Source of the DNA: Lobulomyces angularis
Taxonomy: Eukaryota > Chytridiomycota > Chytridiomycetes > Lobulomycetales > Lobulomycetaceae
NCBI GenBank assembly: GCA_027604685.1
Contig: JADHYX010000025.1
Span: 48,754-104,096, forward strand
Direction of reading: 5' to 3'
DNA length: 55,343 nt
The first letter of the stretch is position 1; each line of letters begins with the position of its first letter. Of the stretch, positions 34,695-44,931 are shown piece by piece. The notes below the pieces were generated by a model. The model saw only the letters and a list, made by a program, of their open reading frames with translations, searched no databases and was not told the DNA's origin. Made by a program: the position numbers and the translations under genes.

Positions 34695-36145
34695 ATGCAA
34701 CTTTTTGAAAAGAATGATACCTACTGGAATACCTTTTCTATTGAAACTGCCTCAATCTGCATCGGAATTACTTTGGTCATAACCAGCGAAACCTTATTTA
34801 AGCATGGACTCTCAATTAATGTCAACAAAGACAGAGATAGACAGAAGCTATTAAGTTTTATTTGCTTGGTAGGTGCCATTAACTGCTGCTTCTATTATGG
34901 TAAATGTGAATTTTAATAGTAGTATATTTAAAAATTGGAATTGATAGGTCTAAGTCAAACGAGACTGTCAACTCTTTTGGCAATAATGAGCGGTTTAATC
35001 GTTCAATTTGCAGGACAATTTGGAGTAATTATAATTTTTCACAACAGTATAGTTCGGTTAATGACAAGTTCACCACGAAATGCTAAAAAATTGAGAAGAA
35101 AAAGATACAAAAACTTTTTTGTTACTTTATATTTTTATCCAATTTTATGCTTGGCACCTACTTACTATGCTATTTATTATTTTATAAACAATAATAACAA
35201 CATTCCTTCAAGCGATACCTATCTTTTACGGATACAGCGAGGAATTAGCTTACTAAATATCTTAGTAATGGAAATTTTTGCAACCGTAACTGATGTGATT
35301 TTAATGAATTCTGTCAATAAAGTGCTTAAAGACTCTTATCTATCAGGTATTTTCGGTTTTCTGCTATATATTTTTTTTAACAATAAGCAGAAGAAGACAA
35401 CTTTGAACCTCCACTGCAAACTTATCCTATGGATTTTCATTTACCATCCAATGAATTTCCAGATTCAGGGACCATTGAATCTGTTATACCATTAGCTGTG
35501 GAATACGATGCAAATAGCGAAGTCTATGGTAGTGCATCCACCATGCCAAAAACCTTCAGTGCGCCAGAACTAAATAAGCAATTATCTGTACACGATTTGC
35601 AAAGAATAGCAAAAATGAATTCAACAGTTCTTCAATATAAGTGGAATACCAGTGAAGATTATCTATTACCTATCCATAAGCCAAATTTTACCAGTAAAAA
35701 AAAGGAAGTCAATTTTCGTCATACCCATGAAGAAAACTCAGAGAGTGAGATAATAGTCTCATCGGATTGTGGTGTGTCTAGAGCTTCCAGCTCTAAACAG
35801 TCTAAAAACTACATTTCAATGATTTCACAGGAGCCGAGTTTGGGCAAACTTTCAAATAAACTGAGAAGTATTAATCAAAACACAATGAAACTTTAATCGT
35901 TGGTTTTTTTAGATGCACATCGAAGTTTACACAAAGGTTTACCAAACGCGTTGCATTTAAATTATTATATGATCTGGCTAACAATGGCTCTTGATTTTGT
36001 AGTTAAAGTCCTAATTATGACGGGTTACAACTTTCGGATTGATGGAATAACTACCATATTGATGATAGCTCTACGAGGAAGAACAAATTTAGAATTCGGT
36101 TTAAATTTGGAAAAGATTTTTGGAAGAAAATCTTTGGTAGAGTGA
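34695..36145 (+). CDS. Polytopic (about seven-TM) membrane protein, fungal, unknown function
   Basis: ATG 34695. Four exons join in frame: FYYG|LSQTR across a 47-nt intron, LSG|AEEDN across an intron at about 35347, and LR|NAHRS across a 47-nt intron at about 35867-35913, ending TGA 36145. Hydrophobic segments include SICIGITLVITSETLF, LLSFICLVGAINCCFYYG, LLAIMSGLIVQFAGQFGVII, FFVTLYFYPILCLAPTYYAI, LNILVMEIFATVTDVILM and YYMIWLTMALDFVVKVLIM. Between the sixth and seventh there is a long (about 170 aa) serine-rich hydrophilic loop, probably cytoplasmic. The C-terminus has LRGRTNLEFGLNLEKIF. This topology resembles unassigned GPCR-like fungal membrane proteins. It has no recognisable ligand or G-protein motif, so the role is unknown. 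Confidence 0.65.
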
Positions 36146-36410
36146 CTTTTATATGATAAATTAATTACCTTAAAAACAAAAAATTAATATAATCCCTCTA
36201 TAATTTATTTAGTTGGTCAATAATTTAAATTGATATAGAATTTTACAAAATTTAATTGTTATGTAGAGAAATAGACTGTTATAATTTATTTAAAAAATAT
36301 AATAATAAACTAATTTTATTGCAAAAATAGAAGATACTTCACAATTAAAAAAAAAAAGTAAGTATAAATATAAATAATTTTTCCGTTATTTCCTTAATAA
36401 GATTCAATTT

Positions 36411-36712
36411 GAGATTCCAGATGCTGTAACCTTGTTTCTTCGTTACAACCTGTAGTTTTCACCAAATAAATACCACTTATTCAGTTTCTTTTTTTATGTC
36501 TTTCGAACCAGAATAAAAGATTCCTTTTTTCATCATTAAAGTTCTTCTGGTTCCACTTTACTTCACCAGCAAGCTCCCAAAGTCCATCCCAGCAATTTTT
36601 TTTGTTTAAATAAGAGGAATGATAAGATTTTATGGCTGCTTATTAAACTATCTTTAGCTTTACCATAACAGAAGGAGCGAATTTTTTCAAACTTGTACAA
36701 CCTATCAACTGA
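36411..36712 (-). repeat. Degenerate dispersed repeat, copy B
   Basis: Read on the minus strand this matches copy A (11101-11597, +) in the same order: a TTGAAAAAATTC / CTGTTATGG block (36660-36700), GTGGAACCAGAAG (about 36556), the near-identical TCGAAAGACATAAAAAAAG block (about 36503), and ACAAGGTTACAGCATCTGG at 36414-36438. It lacks about 170 nt present in copy A. Its translated remnants (FYSGSKDIKKETE) match copy A's (LYSGSKDLKKETE). It carries several stops and is inactive. Confidence 0.55.
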
Positions 36713-37257
36713 AATTGTGTAAATCTACTGAAAAGATAATGAGTTTTATTATTATGATGTAGGTGCAAAAGATATTGCTCTGACTCTTTAAAAATTTTTG
36801 TACTTCAGAAATATTGATTATTTCATTTTATTTTTATGGGACAAGGTTACAATTTCAAGCAAGGATTACAATGTTTTTCAAGGTCACACCAAATTCTTCA
36901 TTAAATCACATAAAATCTGATCTATTTTATACTCTTCTTATTATTACACTATTCAAGTAGAGCGCCAGTTACGGCTTATTTAATATAACTTACCAAAAAG
37001 CTCTGCTAGACAAAGATTAGTAAATGTAGTAAATGTAGTGTTAGGTAACTTCTCGTCGAAACTTACCATTGAAAATCGTTAAAAACAAGTATGTAAGCCA
37101 ATATGCAATCAAATAGAGTATATAAAATTAGAAACAGTCCAGATTTAGCATTGCATAATATTTTAGTTCATCCAAAACTTTATTTACGAAAAATTTTGTT
37201 GTGAAACTGAAAAAAAAAAAAAAAAATATAGATTAATTTAAAAAAATAAAAACTTTA
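36713..37257. other. Intergenic, decayed
   Basis: No gene was found. At about 36840-36870 the plus strand has GGGACAAGGTTACAATTTC, resembling one end of the dispersed repeat, so a further fragment may lie here. An A-run precedes the TFIIS start codon. Confidence 0.4.
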
Positions 37258-38757
37258 ATGGAAGTTTCTGAAATTCAAACGCTAAAAAGTCAATTAGAAA
37301 AGTCTATATCTAATGGAAAAGTTAATGTGAGAATAAAATTATTTCCGATTCTTGAACTATTAACTTTATTTTTGATTTATTTTTTTATTCGTGTATTTTA
37401 CATAGAATGTGTTAGATCTTCTTGAAAGGTTAGAAAATTTTAAGGCGACTGAATCAAATTTAAGGGTAATAGAACTTTTTATTGAAATGATAAATGATTT
37501 AAAAATCTTAATTTTTTTAATAAAAAGTTGACAAAAATAGGACTTTGTTTATCGTCGATAAAAAAACATAAAAATACTACAACAGAAATAAATACAAAAG
37601 TAAAACTTTTGGTTGATAAATGGAAAAAGACAGTTAGAGAAAGTAGTTCAAATAATTCTAGCACCTCATCAGAAAAGCATACTTCAATAGAAAATAACGC
37701 ATCAATTAATAATAAAAAAACTACAGAAAAACCATCTTTGCCAAATTGTATTGATTAATTTTTTTTTTTCTTCTTAACAATTATTTTTTAAAAATTAATT
37801 TAGGTAATGTTCGAAAACTTTCAAATGACTCTAATAATAATGCAATTTCACCTGCATCTTCTAGTGTAAATTCACCTAATCCTTCAAACGTCAAGGAAAG
37901 AACTTTTCAAACAGACGGAATCAAACTCACCTCAACAGGGAGCACAGTAAGAGACAGTGAGTAATGCATAAAAAATTTTTATTTGTCTTTTTTTTAAAAT
38001 TTAAATTAAATTTTCTGTAAGATTGTACTGGCATGCTTTATTCAGCGTTAGGTTTAGGATCTGAAGAGGAATCGGATTTACTCTTGGAGATAGCAATATC
38101 TATCGAGAAAACGGTATTCGGAAAAAACGAAAAAGTAGATCAACAATATAAAAGTAAAATAAGATCGTTGTTTATGAATTTAAAGGATAAATCTAATCCT
38201 GAATTAAAAGAAAGGTAAGTTTTTTCATCATTATCAGAAAATAAACATTTAAAAATATTTAGAGTTATATCAGGGGAATTAGCAGTTGAAGTTTTTACGG
38301 AAATGAAACCAGAAGAAATGGCTTCAGATCAGATGAAACTTTTACTGGAGAAGGCAAAACAACAAAGGTGGAAGATTGATAAAATTATAAAATTTTTATG
38401 TTTTTTTTGTTTGTAGCCTTCATTTTGCACAAACTCCTAAAGACAACTCTGCAGAAACGGATCAGTTTAAGTGTGGTATTTATAAATGCATCTGTTGTTT
38501 TTTATTTTTTAAAAATATTAAGGGCGATGTGGGAAACGAAGAACAAAATATTATCAGATGCAAACGAGGAGTGCTGATGAGCCTATGGTAAGGTTAATAT
38601 AAAAGAAACAAGGAATAACAAGATTTTTTTATATATTTTAGACTACTTTTGTTACTTGTCTTGCTTGTAATAACAGATGGAGTAAGAAATATGAAAAATC
38701 AATTTTTTGAGAGGTTTTTTAAATTTTTTTTTTTATTTTTTTTTAGGATTCTGCTGA
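37258..38757 (+). CDS. dst1: Transcription elongation factor TFIIS
   Basis: A gene of about nine exons from ATG 37258 (MEVSEIQTLKSQLEK) to TGA 38757. The N-terminal LW/TFIIS domain I is visible (LDLLERLENFKATESNLRKL, then INTKVKLLVDKWKKTV). A serine/asparagine-rich linker follows, then the central three-helix domain II (NCTGMLYSALGL; KSKIRSLFMNLKDKSNPELK; MASDQMKLL). The C-terminal zinc ribbon starts FKCGRCGKRRTKYYQMQTRS and has the ADEPMTTFVTC hairpin, whose Asp-Glu pair enters the RNA polymerase II active site, ending CLACNNRWRFC at the very end. TFIIS stimulates transcript cleavage by stalled polymerase II. The zinc ribbon is split by three small introns, each restoring the expected sequence. 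Confidence 0.96.
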
Positions 38758-39138
38758 TGGAAAAAGTTAAGCATGCTTCATATATAAAGATTGAGTTTTT
38801 TACAAATATAAAGTAAATATATATTTTTTAAAATAACGGTTTTTTCATTGAAAAGAAGGGTTTTAGGGATTTTGAAAGCTCAATAAAAATTTAATTTCTT
38901 GAAATTTTTTCTATTGCAAAAAAACCCTTGTTAACCCTACACCCCTGTGCCACCAGGTCATCAACGTCGCACAGATTGCATGGTTACACCGCGCTTATCA
39001 ATTTTTTTCCAGTAATTTGTGCCACAACTTAAATATATATAACAACACCGAGGCAAATTAAAAATTTCAGCCTCTATACAAAAGTTTATTTAATGAAGCA
39101 CTTAATGCTCTGCAAGAAATTTTTCAACTTTTTTCCAA
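38758..39138. promoter_or_regulatory. NADPH oxidase upstream region with a GC-richer island
   Basis: 380 bp between TFIIS and the NADPH oxidase ATG. The segment 38930-39000 is clearly GC-richer than the rest, with CCCTACACCCCTGTGCCACC and an ACGTCGCACAG stretch, and is the likely core promoter or regulator-binding patch. It ends 140 bp before the start codon. No specific factor site is assigned. Confidence 0.4.
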
Positions 39139-40996
39139 ATGACAAAACAGATGCATGCGGTCACCATTGCCGAGGTTCCTTTGCGAACTAACAAAGCGGT
39201 CTTTGGTGTCAGATTTCAGAATTGGATGGTTAACGAAGGTAATAATTTTGAATTGATTTAATTTATTAATCTGAATATTTTCTTATGTTTGAAGGTCCAA
39301 AAAGAATCTTTCTTACTTTATGGATTTTAGCAAATATTGGTTATTTCGCTTATAGTTGGTGGGCTTTATGGACCGACAAAAATTTAACAACATTTCGCTC
39401 TATTTTAGGTTGGGCTTTACCTACAGCAAGGGTACCATTTTTTCTAATTTAGTTTTCTAAAGAAAAATTTTTATTTTTATTTATTTTATTTTTTTGTTTT
39501 ATTTTTTTTACTCAAATTTTTTTTTTTCCTATTTAGGGAGCTGCAAATTTATTAAACTTCAACTGTGCAGCAATTTTATTTACAGTTTGTAGAAATTTAA
39601 TTTCAATTTTAAGAACCACTTTTTTGAATAAATTGGTACCCTTCGATAAAAATATTACATTTCACATAGTCATAGCGTGGTGTATCGCGTTTTGGTCTTA
39701 TGTTCACTGCGTTGCTCACTATTTCAATTATTTATATGTTCAACAGGCTTTAACCGATGACAACGGAGTAATGCGCACCGCAGTTTCATTAGCATTACTT
39801 AGTGGCCCAGGACTTACTGGACAAGTAATTACCATTGCTTTTTTTTTAATGATCACCAGTGCTGTGGAGGGTGTTAGAAGAAAATATTTTGAGATTTTTT
39901 GGTTTACTCACCATCTGTTTATCGTTTTTTTCGGTGCAACTTTGATTCACGGGAGTTTTTGCTTTATCAAAGGTGATTCTGGCGATCCTTGCAGAGGCGG
40001 GGCTACTTTTTGGAAATGGTGGGTTCCTAGTGCATTTATATTTATCGTTGAAAGAATTTTGAGAGAAGTAAAAGGCAGAAGAAAAACTTATATATCAAAA
40101 GTAGTTCAGCATCCAAGTAAAGTAGTGGAAGTGCAAATCACCAAACCATCTTGCAAAACCGAAGCCGGTCAATATATTTTTTTGTGCTGTCCTGAAATTG
40201 CTGCATATGAATGGCATCCCTTCACTTTAACCTCATCTCCACATGAGCCCTTCATTAGTGTACATATTAGGGTTGTGGGAGATTGGACAACGAAATTTGC
40301 TGAGAGACTCGGGTGCAGGTTTGGCAAGGATGATAAACCGAGACATAATACGTTACCATACGTTATGGTTGATGGACCATATGGATCAGCTTCAGAGGAT
40401 GTTTTTGATTATGAAGTCGCTATTTTAGTTGGCGCTGGTATTGGTGTAACACCATTTGCTTCTATATTAAAAACAATTTGGTATCGTTTATCTCAACCTA
40501 ACGGGCTAAAACTATTAAAAAAGGTTTACTTTATCTGGTCTTGTCGAGAACAATCCGTAAACAAAATTTTTTTTTTTTTTTTTTAAAATTTTTATTTTTT
40601 TTTACAAAACAGGCATTTGAATGGTTTCAAGATTTGCTGAAAACATTAGAGGAGGATATACGACAAAATGGGCCAAAGTTTCAAAATTTTTTATCTATCA
40701 ACAGTTTTTTAACAGCCAAGATGTCTTCTGATAACGCCCACAATATTTATTTACAGGAAGCGGACGAGGAGAATGACTTGGATGCAATAACAGGTCTTCG
40801 AGCCAGAACCTTTTTTGGTAGACCCAATTTTGACGAAATTTTTAAGAAAGTTAGAAGTACCCACAGAGGAACTGATGTTGGAGTGTTTTTTTGTGGTCCG
40901 AAAGTGGTTAGTGGGAAATTGCATATAGCTTGTAATACCTGGACTGAAGCTGAACCTGGAGGCACAAGATTTTTTTATGGAAAGGAAAATTTTTAA
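39139..40996 (+). CDS. nox: NADPH oxidase (NOX, gp91phox family)
   Basis: Four exons (39139-39238, 39295-39431, 39537-40556, 40613-40996) give 546 aa, the usual size for fungal NoxA/B or human NOX2. The ferric-reductase-like membrane part is clear: PTARGAANLLNFNCA, CRNLISILR, LVPFDKNITFHIVIAW with its haem His, CVAHYFNY, and FWFTHHLFIVFFGATLIHG with the second haem His pair. The FAD site is HPFTLTSSPHEPFISVHIR and the NADPH sites are DGPYGSASEDVFDYE, LVGAGIGVTPFASIL and FFCGP. The C-terminus is KENF, very close to the NOX2 C-terminal KENF/KE-F pattern. No N-terminal EF-hand is present. The enzyme transfers electrons from NADPH across the membrane to make superoxide, and in fungi it governs development and hyphal or cell differentiation. 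Confidence 0.97.
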
Positions 40997-41415
40997 AAAA
41001 AAAAAAAAAAACAATTTAAAATTAAAATTTTATTAATTTATTATACATAGTTATTCATAGTAAAAAAAATTTTTTTTTTTTTTTTTTTATGTAATATGTA
41101 AAGAAGAAAAATGTATTGATCTGAAAAAAAAAAATAATAATAACCCAATATAATGTATAAATAAATTATTAAATAAGAGACTTTCTTAAAAGTGTTACTT
41201 TACAAAAGGTCAAACCATTTACGCTGTTCTTGGAGCTGTTTTATACTATTTTTTAAAAACCCAAAATATTGCAACTTCCATTTTTTTTTTTTTTTTTTTT
41301 TCTTATTAATTAATTATTATTATTTCTATAAACATTATTTTTTACTAATAAAAGAATTTTGAATTTTTTTTTTTTTTTAAAATTGTATAAAAAAGAAAAA
41401 AAAAAATTTGGTTTT
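40997..41415. other. Convergent spacer, NOX / LSD1-like
   Basis: About 420 bp dominated by A and T homopolymers between two convergent genes. It presumably carries both 3' UTRs. Confidence 0.5.
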
Positions 41416-44400
41416 CTATGTCGGATCATTTAAATCTTTAGTAGAGCTATTTATGTTAGTCGAAGCGACGGTCTTTTGATGGTACTTAGAAATGTGATCA
41501 AATAAAGATTCCCTCTCGTCAATAATGTGCTCACAATTTTTTCTCCAACAAGAATATTTACTTTTTTTTAAGTTTGTAAAAAAAATTTCCTTTTTGAAGT
41601 TTGTATCATTTATTGGCCCTAATAATCTATTAGATATATCTGTTGCAACTCTCAAACCGCTAATATAAGCACCTATATTATATATAACACAGTACGCTTA
41701 AAAATAAAAATAGGAATAATTACCATGTACTGTGGCAGGATAATGTCTATTAGTAGCCTCTCCAGCCCAAAACAGTTTGTCCCAAAGTGTTAACCCTAAC
41801 GCATCATAGTCATCACCGGAAGATCCATTAGCAACATAACTGTAGCTACCACGAGAAAACTCGTCTTTACTCCATCTTGTAACAATAGTTTCAATTGGAT
41901 TCAAGATCCGCTTTCCTTGCAATATTTTCGCTAAAATTGTCATTGCTTTGTTGACAATGACAGCGTCACTTTCAGATTCCATTTCTACTGCAGCCCATCC
42001 TGACACAAAACTCACTAACACTGGCAGCCCAGTTGTGCTTACAAGATTCCTAAATTAATGGTTAAAATTAAAAAAAAAGGTTTAAAAAAAATGCAAATTT
42101 TACCAAAATAGAAAGTACCTTCCTCGGTTAGAGGCATAAGAAATAGGGTCATAGATAATTTCTAAAAAATCTAGTAATCTGCAGTGTTACCCAATTTTTT
42201 ACCTCCATATTCATTTATTTCTCCAGGAACATGAGAACCAACTGAACCGAAAACATCAACTTTCGGATCCCAAAATACTTCAGGAAAAACAAACACAACC
42301 TTATTAAACCAACCAAAGCCCATCCTCTCGATCGCTACACCACTTTTGTCAAAAAATTACTATTATATTTAAATTACCTTGAGATTTCCAAAGTGGTAGC
42401 TCTGGTGAAAATTTAATTGCTTTTTGCTTTAAAGTTCCTAGTGGTATCGATATAACCACTGCATCCGCTTCGAATTCACTATTTACATTTTAAATTAAAA
42501 ACTGTGACAAAAAAATACCTTTCATCCCTACATGTAACTTTAACAATGCCTTCGGTACTAGACTCACTGATACCATCTGCTGTGTTAATAATATCAATTG
42601 AGTCAACAATTTTATTAAATTTAACTTTAATTTCCTTTTGAATTTTGTTTCCACTTTTTAATGCTTCTGGAACCTGACCAAAACCATTCTTCAACATCGA
42701 ATGATGGCCACCAAATTCATAGCCATCATCTTAACTTTATATGAACCTAGTAAAATATCATATTTCATCATACCTTGGTCCCAATGATGTAAAGAGAGGT
42801 TATTCAACGTTGTAGCATTTGCAAACTCCAAATTAGCTTGGTGCCAATGGAACATTCGCAATTGGGATTCACTTAATTCTGAAAAACTAGAATGATTTTG
42901 TAAATAATGATCTATCACTTCTCCTAAAGATAAGTTCAACTCTGTTTTAGAAGCTATAAACTTTTTCTCCAATGGAGTAACGATTTTTAGCTGCCCATTA
43001 ATCAAAACACTAAATAATTAAAAATCAAATTGTTTCACAAATACCTATTACATGCTTGGTTTAAACATTCATTGAAAACTCTTTCACTAAATTGATCTTC
43101 CTCCTTATCTGTCGGGCGACCATCAATATCATGCACTGACGGAAGTAAAGTTAAAAATATACCGAAAGAAAAAAGTGATAATTACAAGGACAGATTGAGG
43201 CATTCTTTAAATAATACAAACCAAGCTGGAGCTGAGATCGAATAATTACATCCAGAGGATTTCCACCTTCAAATCCAGTCACAATTTGTGCTATTCAATG
43301 AAAAAAAAAAAAAAATGTTTAAATCTTTATATTGTCCAGTGTTACCAGCTAGATCAACTCCAGGTGTCTTTGTTATATTAGGGAATTTTGATGATAAAGG
43401 AAACGTAAAAATGCGTCCACCAACTCTTTGGCGTGCTTCTAACACAATGATATTTGGTCTTTCCGCTTCAGGAGCCTCTATAAATATATTTTGAATTTCT
43501 CTTGCAGTGGTAATTCCACTAATGCCTAAAGAGATTAATAAAAATATCGGCTTTCAAACCAGCTCCAATAATAATTATATTGATTTTTTTTTTTTTTGGT
43601 ATTAAGTTGCTTGTTTTTTGATTATCTGTTTCAAGGGTAGCTTCTATATTGGGGGATTCAAATAATCCAAAATTAATAAATCTATATCTGTGTAAGTAAT
43701 TCCAAATAATTGACAGCATTGTGGAAAATTCAAATCCACCTTCTCCTAATATAAGACCTACCTTTTCAAAGCATTCTGGAAACGAAATAAATTTTTTTGG
43801 ACTAATAAACACATAATTTTTTAGATTAATGAACTAGTTGTTAGAAAGTAATGTATACTTTAATAACCACAGTAATAAAACACAGTTTCTCAATTCAATG
43901 AATCCTAAAAAAAATAAATAAATAGCTTTTAATAAAGTAAATTTATAATAAAAATTGACTACCTCTTCTTAAAATGACTTCCTTAAAAAATTTCGGAAAC
44001 ATCATTTTTTCCAGTTCAGAAAACTTATTTGGAGGTAATCTAAAAACAAAAATATTTAATAAAATAATATCTACATCTCACCGTGATCTGATTGCTGCTC
44101 TATCTAGTGCCTCTTTTGACGGTCTTTGAAATTTTACTTCTCCAGTTTTTTTCCGAAGCCTTTCCTTTCTAAGGCTATTGAAGTTACTATTCACATTACC
44201 GTCAAAGGATTTAATATCAGCATTATTGTTATTTGCAACTTCCACATTTCTAAAGTGTTTATTTTCGACACTAAGCTTTAAGTCATTACTGGGCAAGTCG
44301 GAATTTTCAAATTTTGTGGGAGAATTAATGGTATATTGACTGTTTTTATTATAGAATTGGGTATCATTTTGGAAAAAATCCTTCATCGTTGGCGAAATGG

Positions 44401-44641
44401 GTTCAGAAATTGTGGGTCTACAACAATTTTTTAATTATTTAGGAAAAACAAAAATAAAATAAAAAAATTGATAGAAAACAAAATTTTACAATTTAAGAAC
44501 AGAAGCAGCCTGTTGAACGGAGTTGTTAAATTCTTGTGTCAAGTTTTGAAGGTTACTATTCGAACCATTGACATTCTGCTCATTAAAATCATAGACGACG
44601 CTGCTGCCACTAACAAGAAAATCATCATCTGTGTTTGGCAT
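41416..44641 (-). CDS. LSD1/KDM1-like FAD-dependent histone demethylase (SWIRM + amine oxidase) with C-terminal C2H2 finger
   Basis: Minus-strand gene from ATG 44639-44641 ([19 protein letters not shown]) to TAG/TGA-type end at 41416. A disordered N-terminus is followed by a SWIRM domain ([20 protein letters not shown] through [12 protein letters not shown]). The amine-oxidase domain follows: [17 protein letters not shown] (FAD, across a 34-nt intron at 43526-43559), [69 protein letters not shown] with the lysine equivalent to LSD1 K661, and [19 protein letters not shown]. Where LSD1 has its Tower (after PLEKKFIAS) there is no long insert. A C-terminal C-x4-C...H-x4-H finger (YSCWRKNC ... HISKYH) is added. 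The role is inferred as removal of methyl groups from histone H3 lysines. About ten small introns are present. Confidence 0.92.
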
Positions 44642-44931
44642 GTTTTATTAAATATTAATTGTTAACAATCATCAATTTTTTAGGGTTTTAAATAAAATTT
44701 TTTTAAAAGGAGATTTTTGAAACAATCGTTATAATTATATAGAAAATCTACTGTATTGACTTTATAAACAGTCAAAATATGTTTTAATTAAGAAAATATT
44801 TTTACTTATATTAATTTTATTTTTTATTTCTTATATATACTTTTTTTTAATTATTTTTTTTTAATTATTTTTTATTTTTATTTTTTATTTTTTTATATAT
44901 ATATATTCAGGTATTAAAAACCGAAACTTTA
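44642..44931. promoter_or_regulatory. Divergent promoter, LSD1-like / NOP2
   Basis: 290 bp between the two start codons, extremely T/A-rich, with ATATATATAT and TTTTTATTATTT runs just before the NOP2 ATG. No specific site was recognised. Confidence 0.4.

Noticed and set aside
38985..39000. Possible RFX X-box (GATTGCATGGTTACAC) before NOX
   Set aside because: Only the half-site spacing is suggestive, both halves deviate from the consensus, and NOX is not a ciliary gene.
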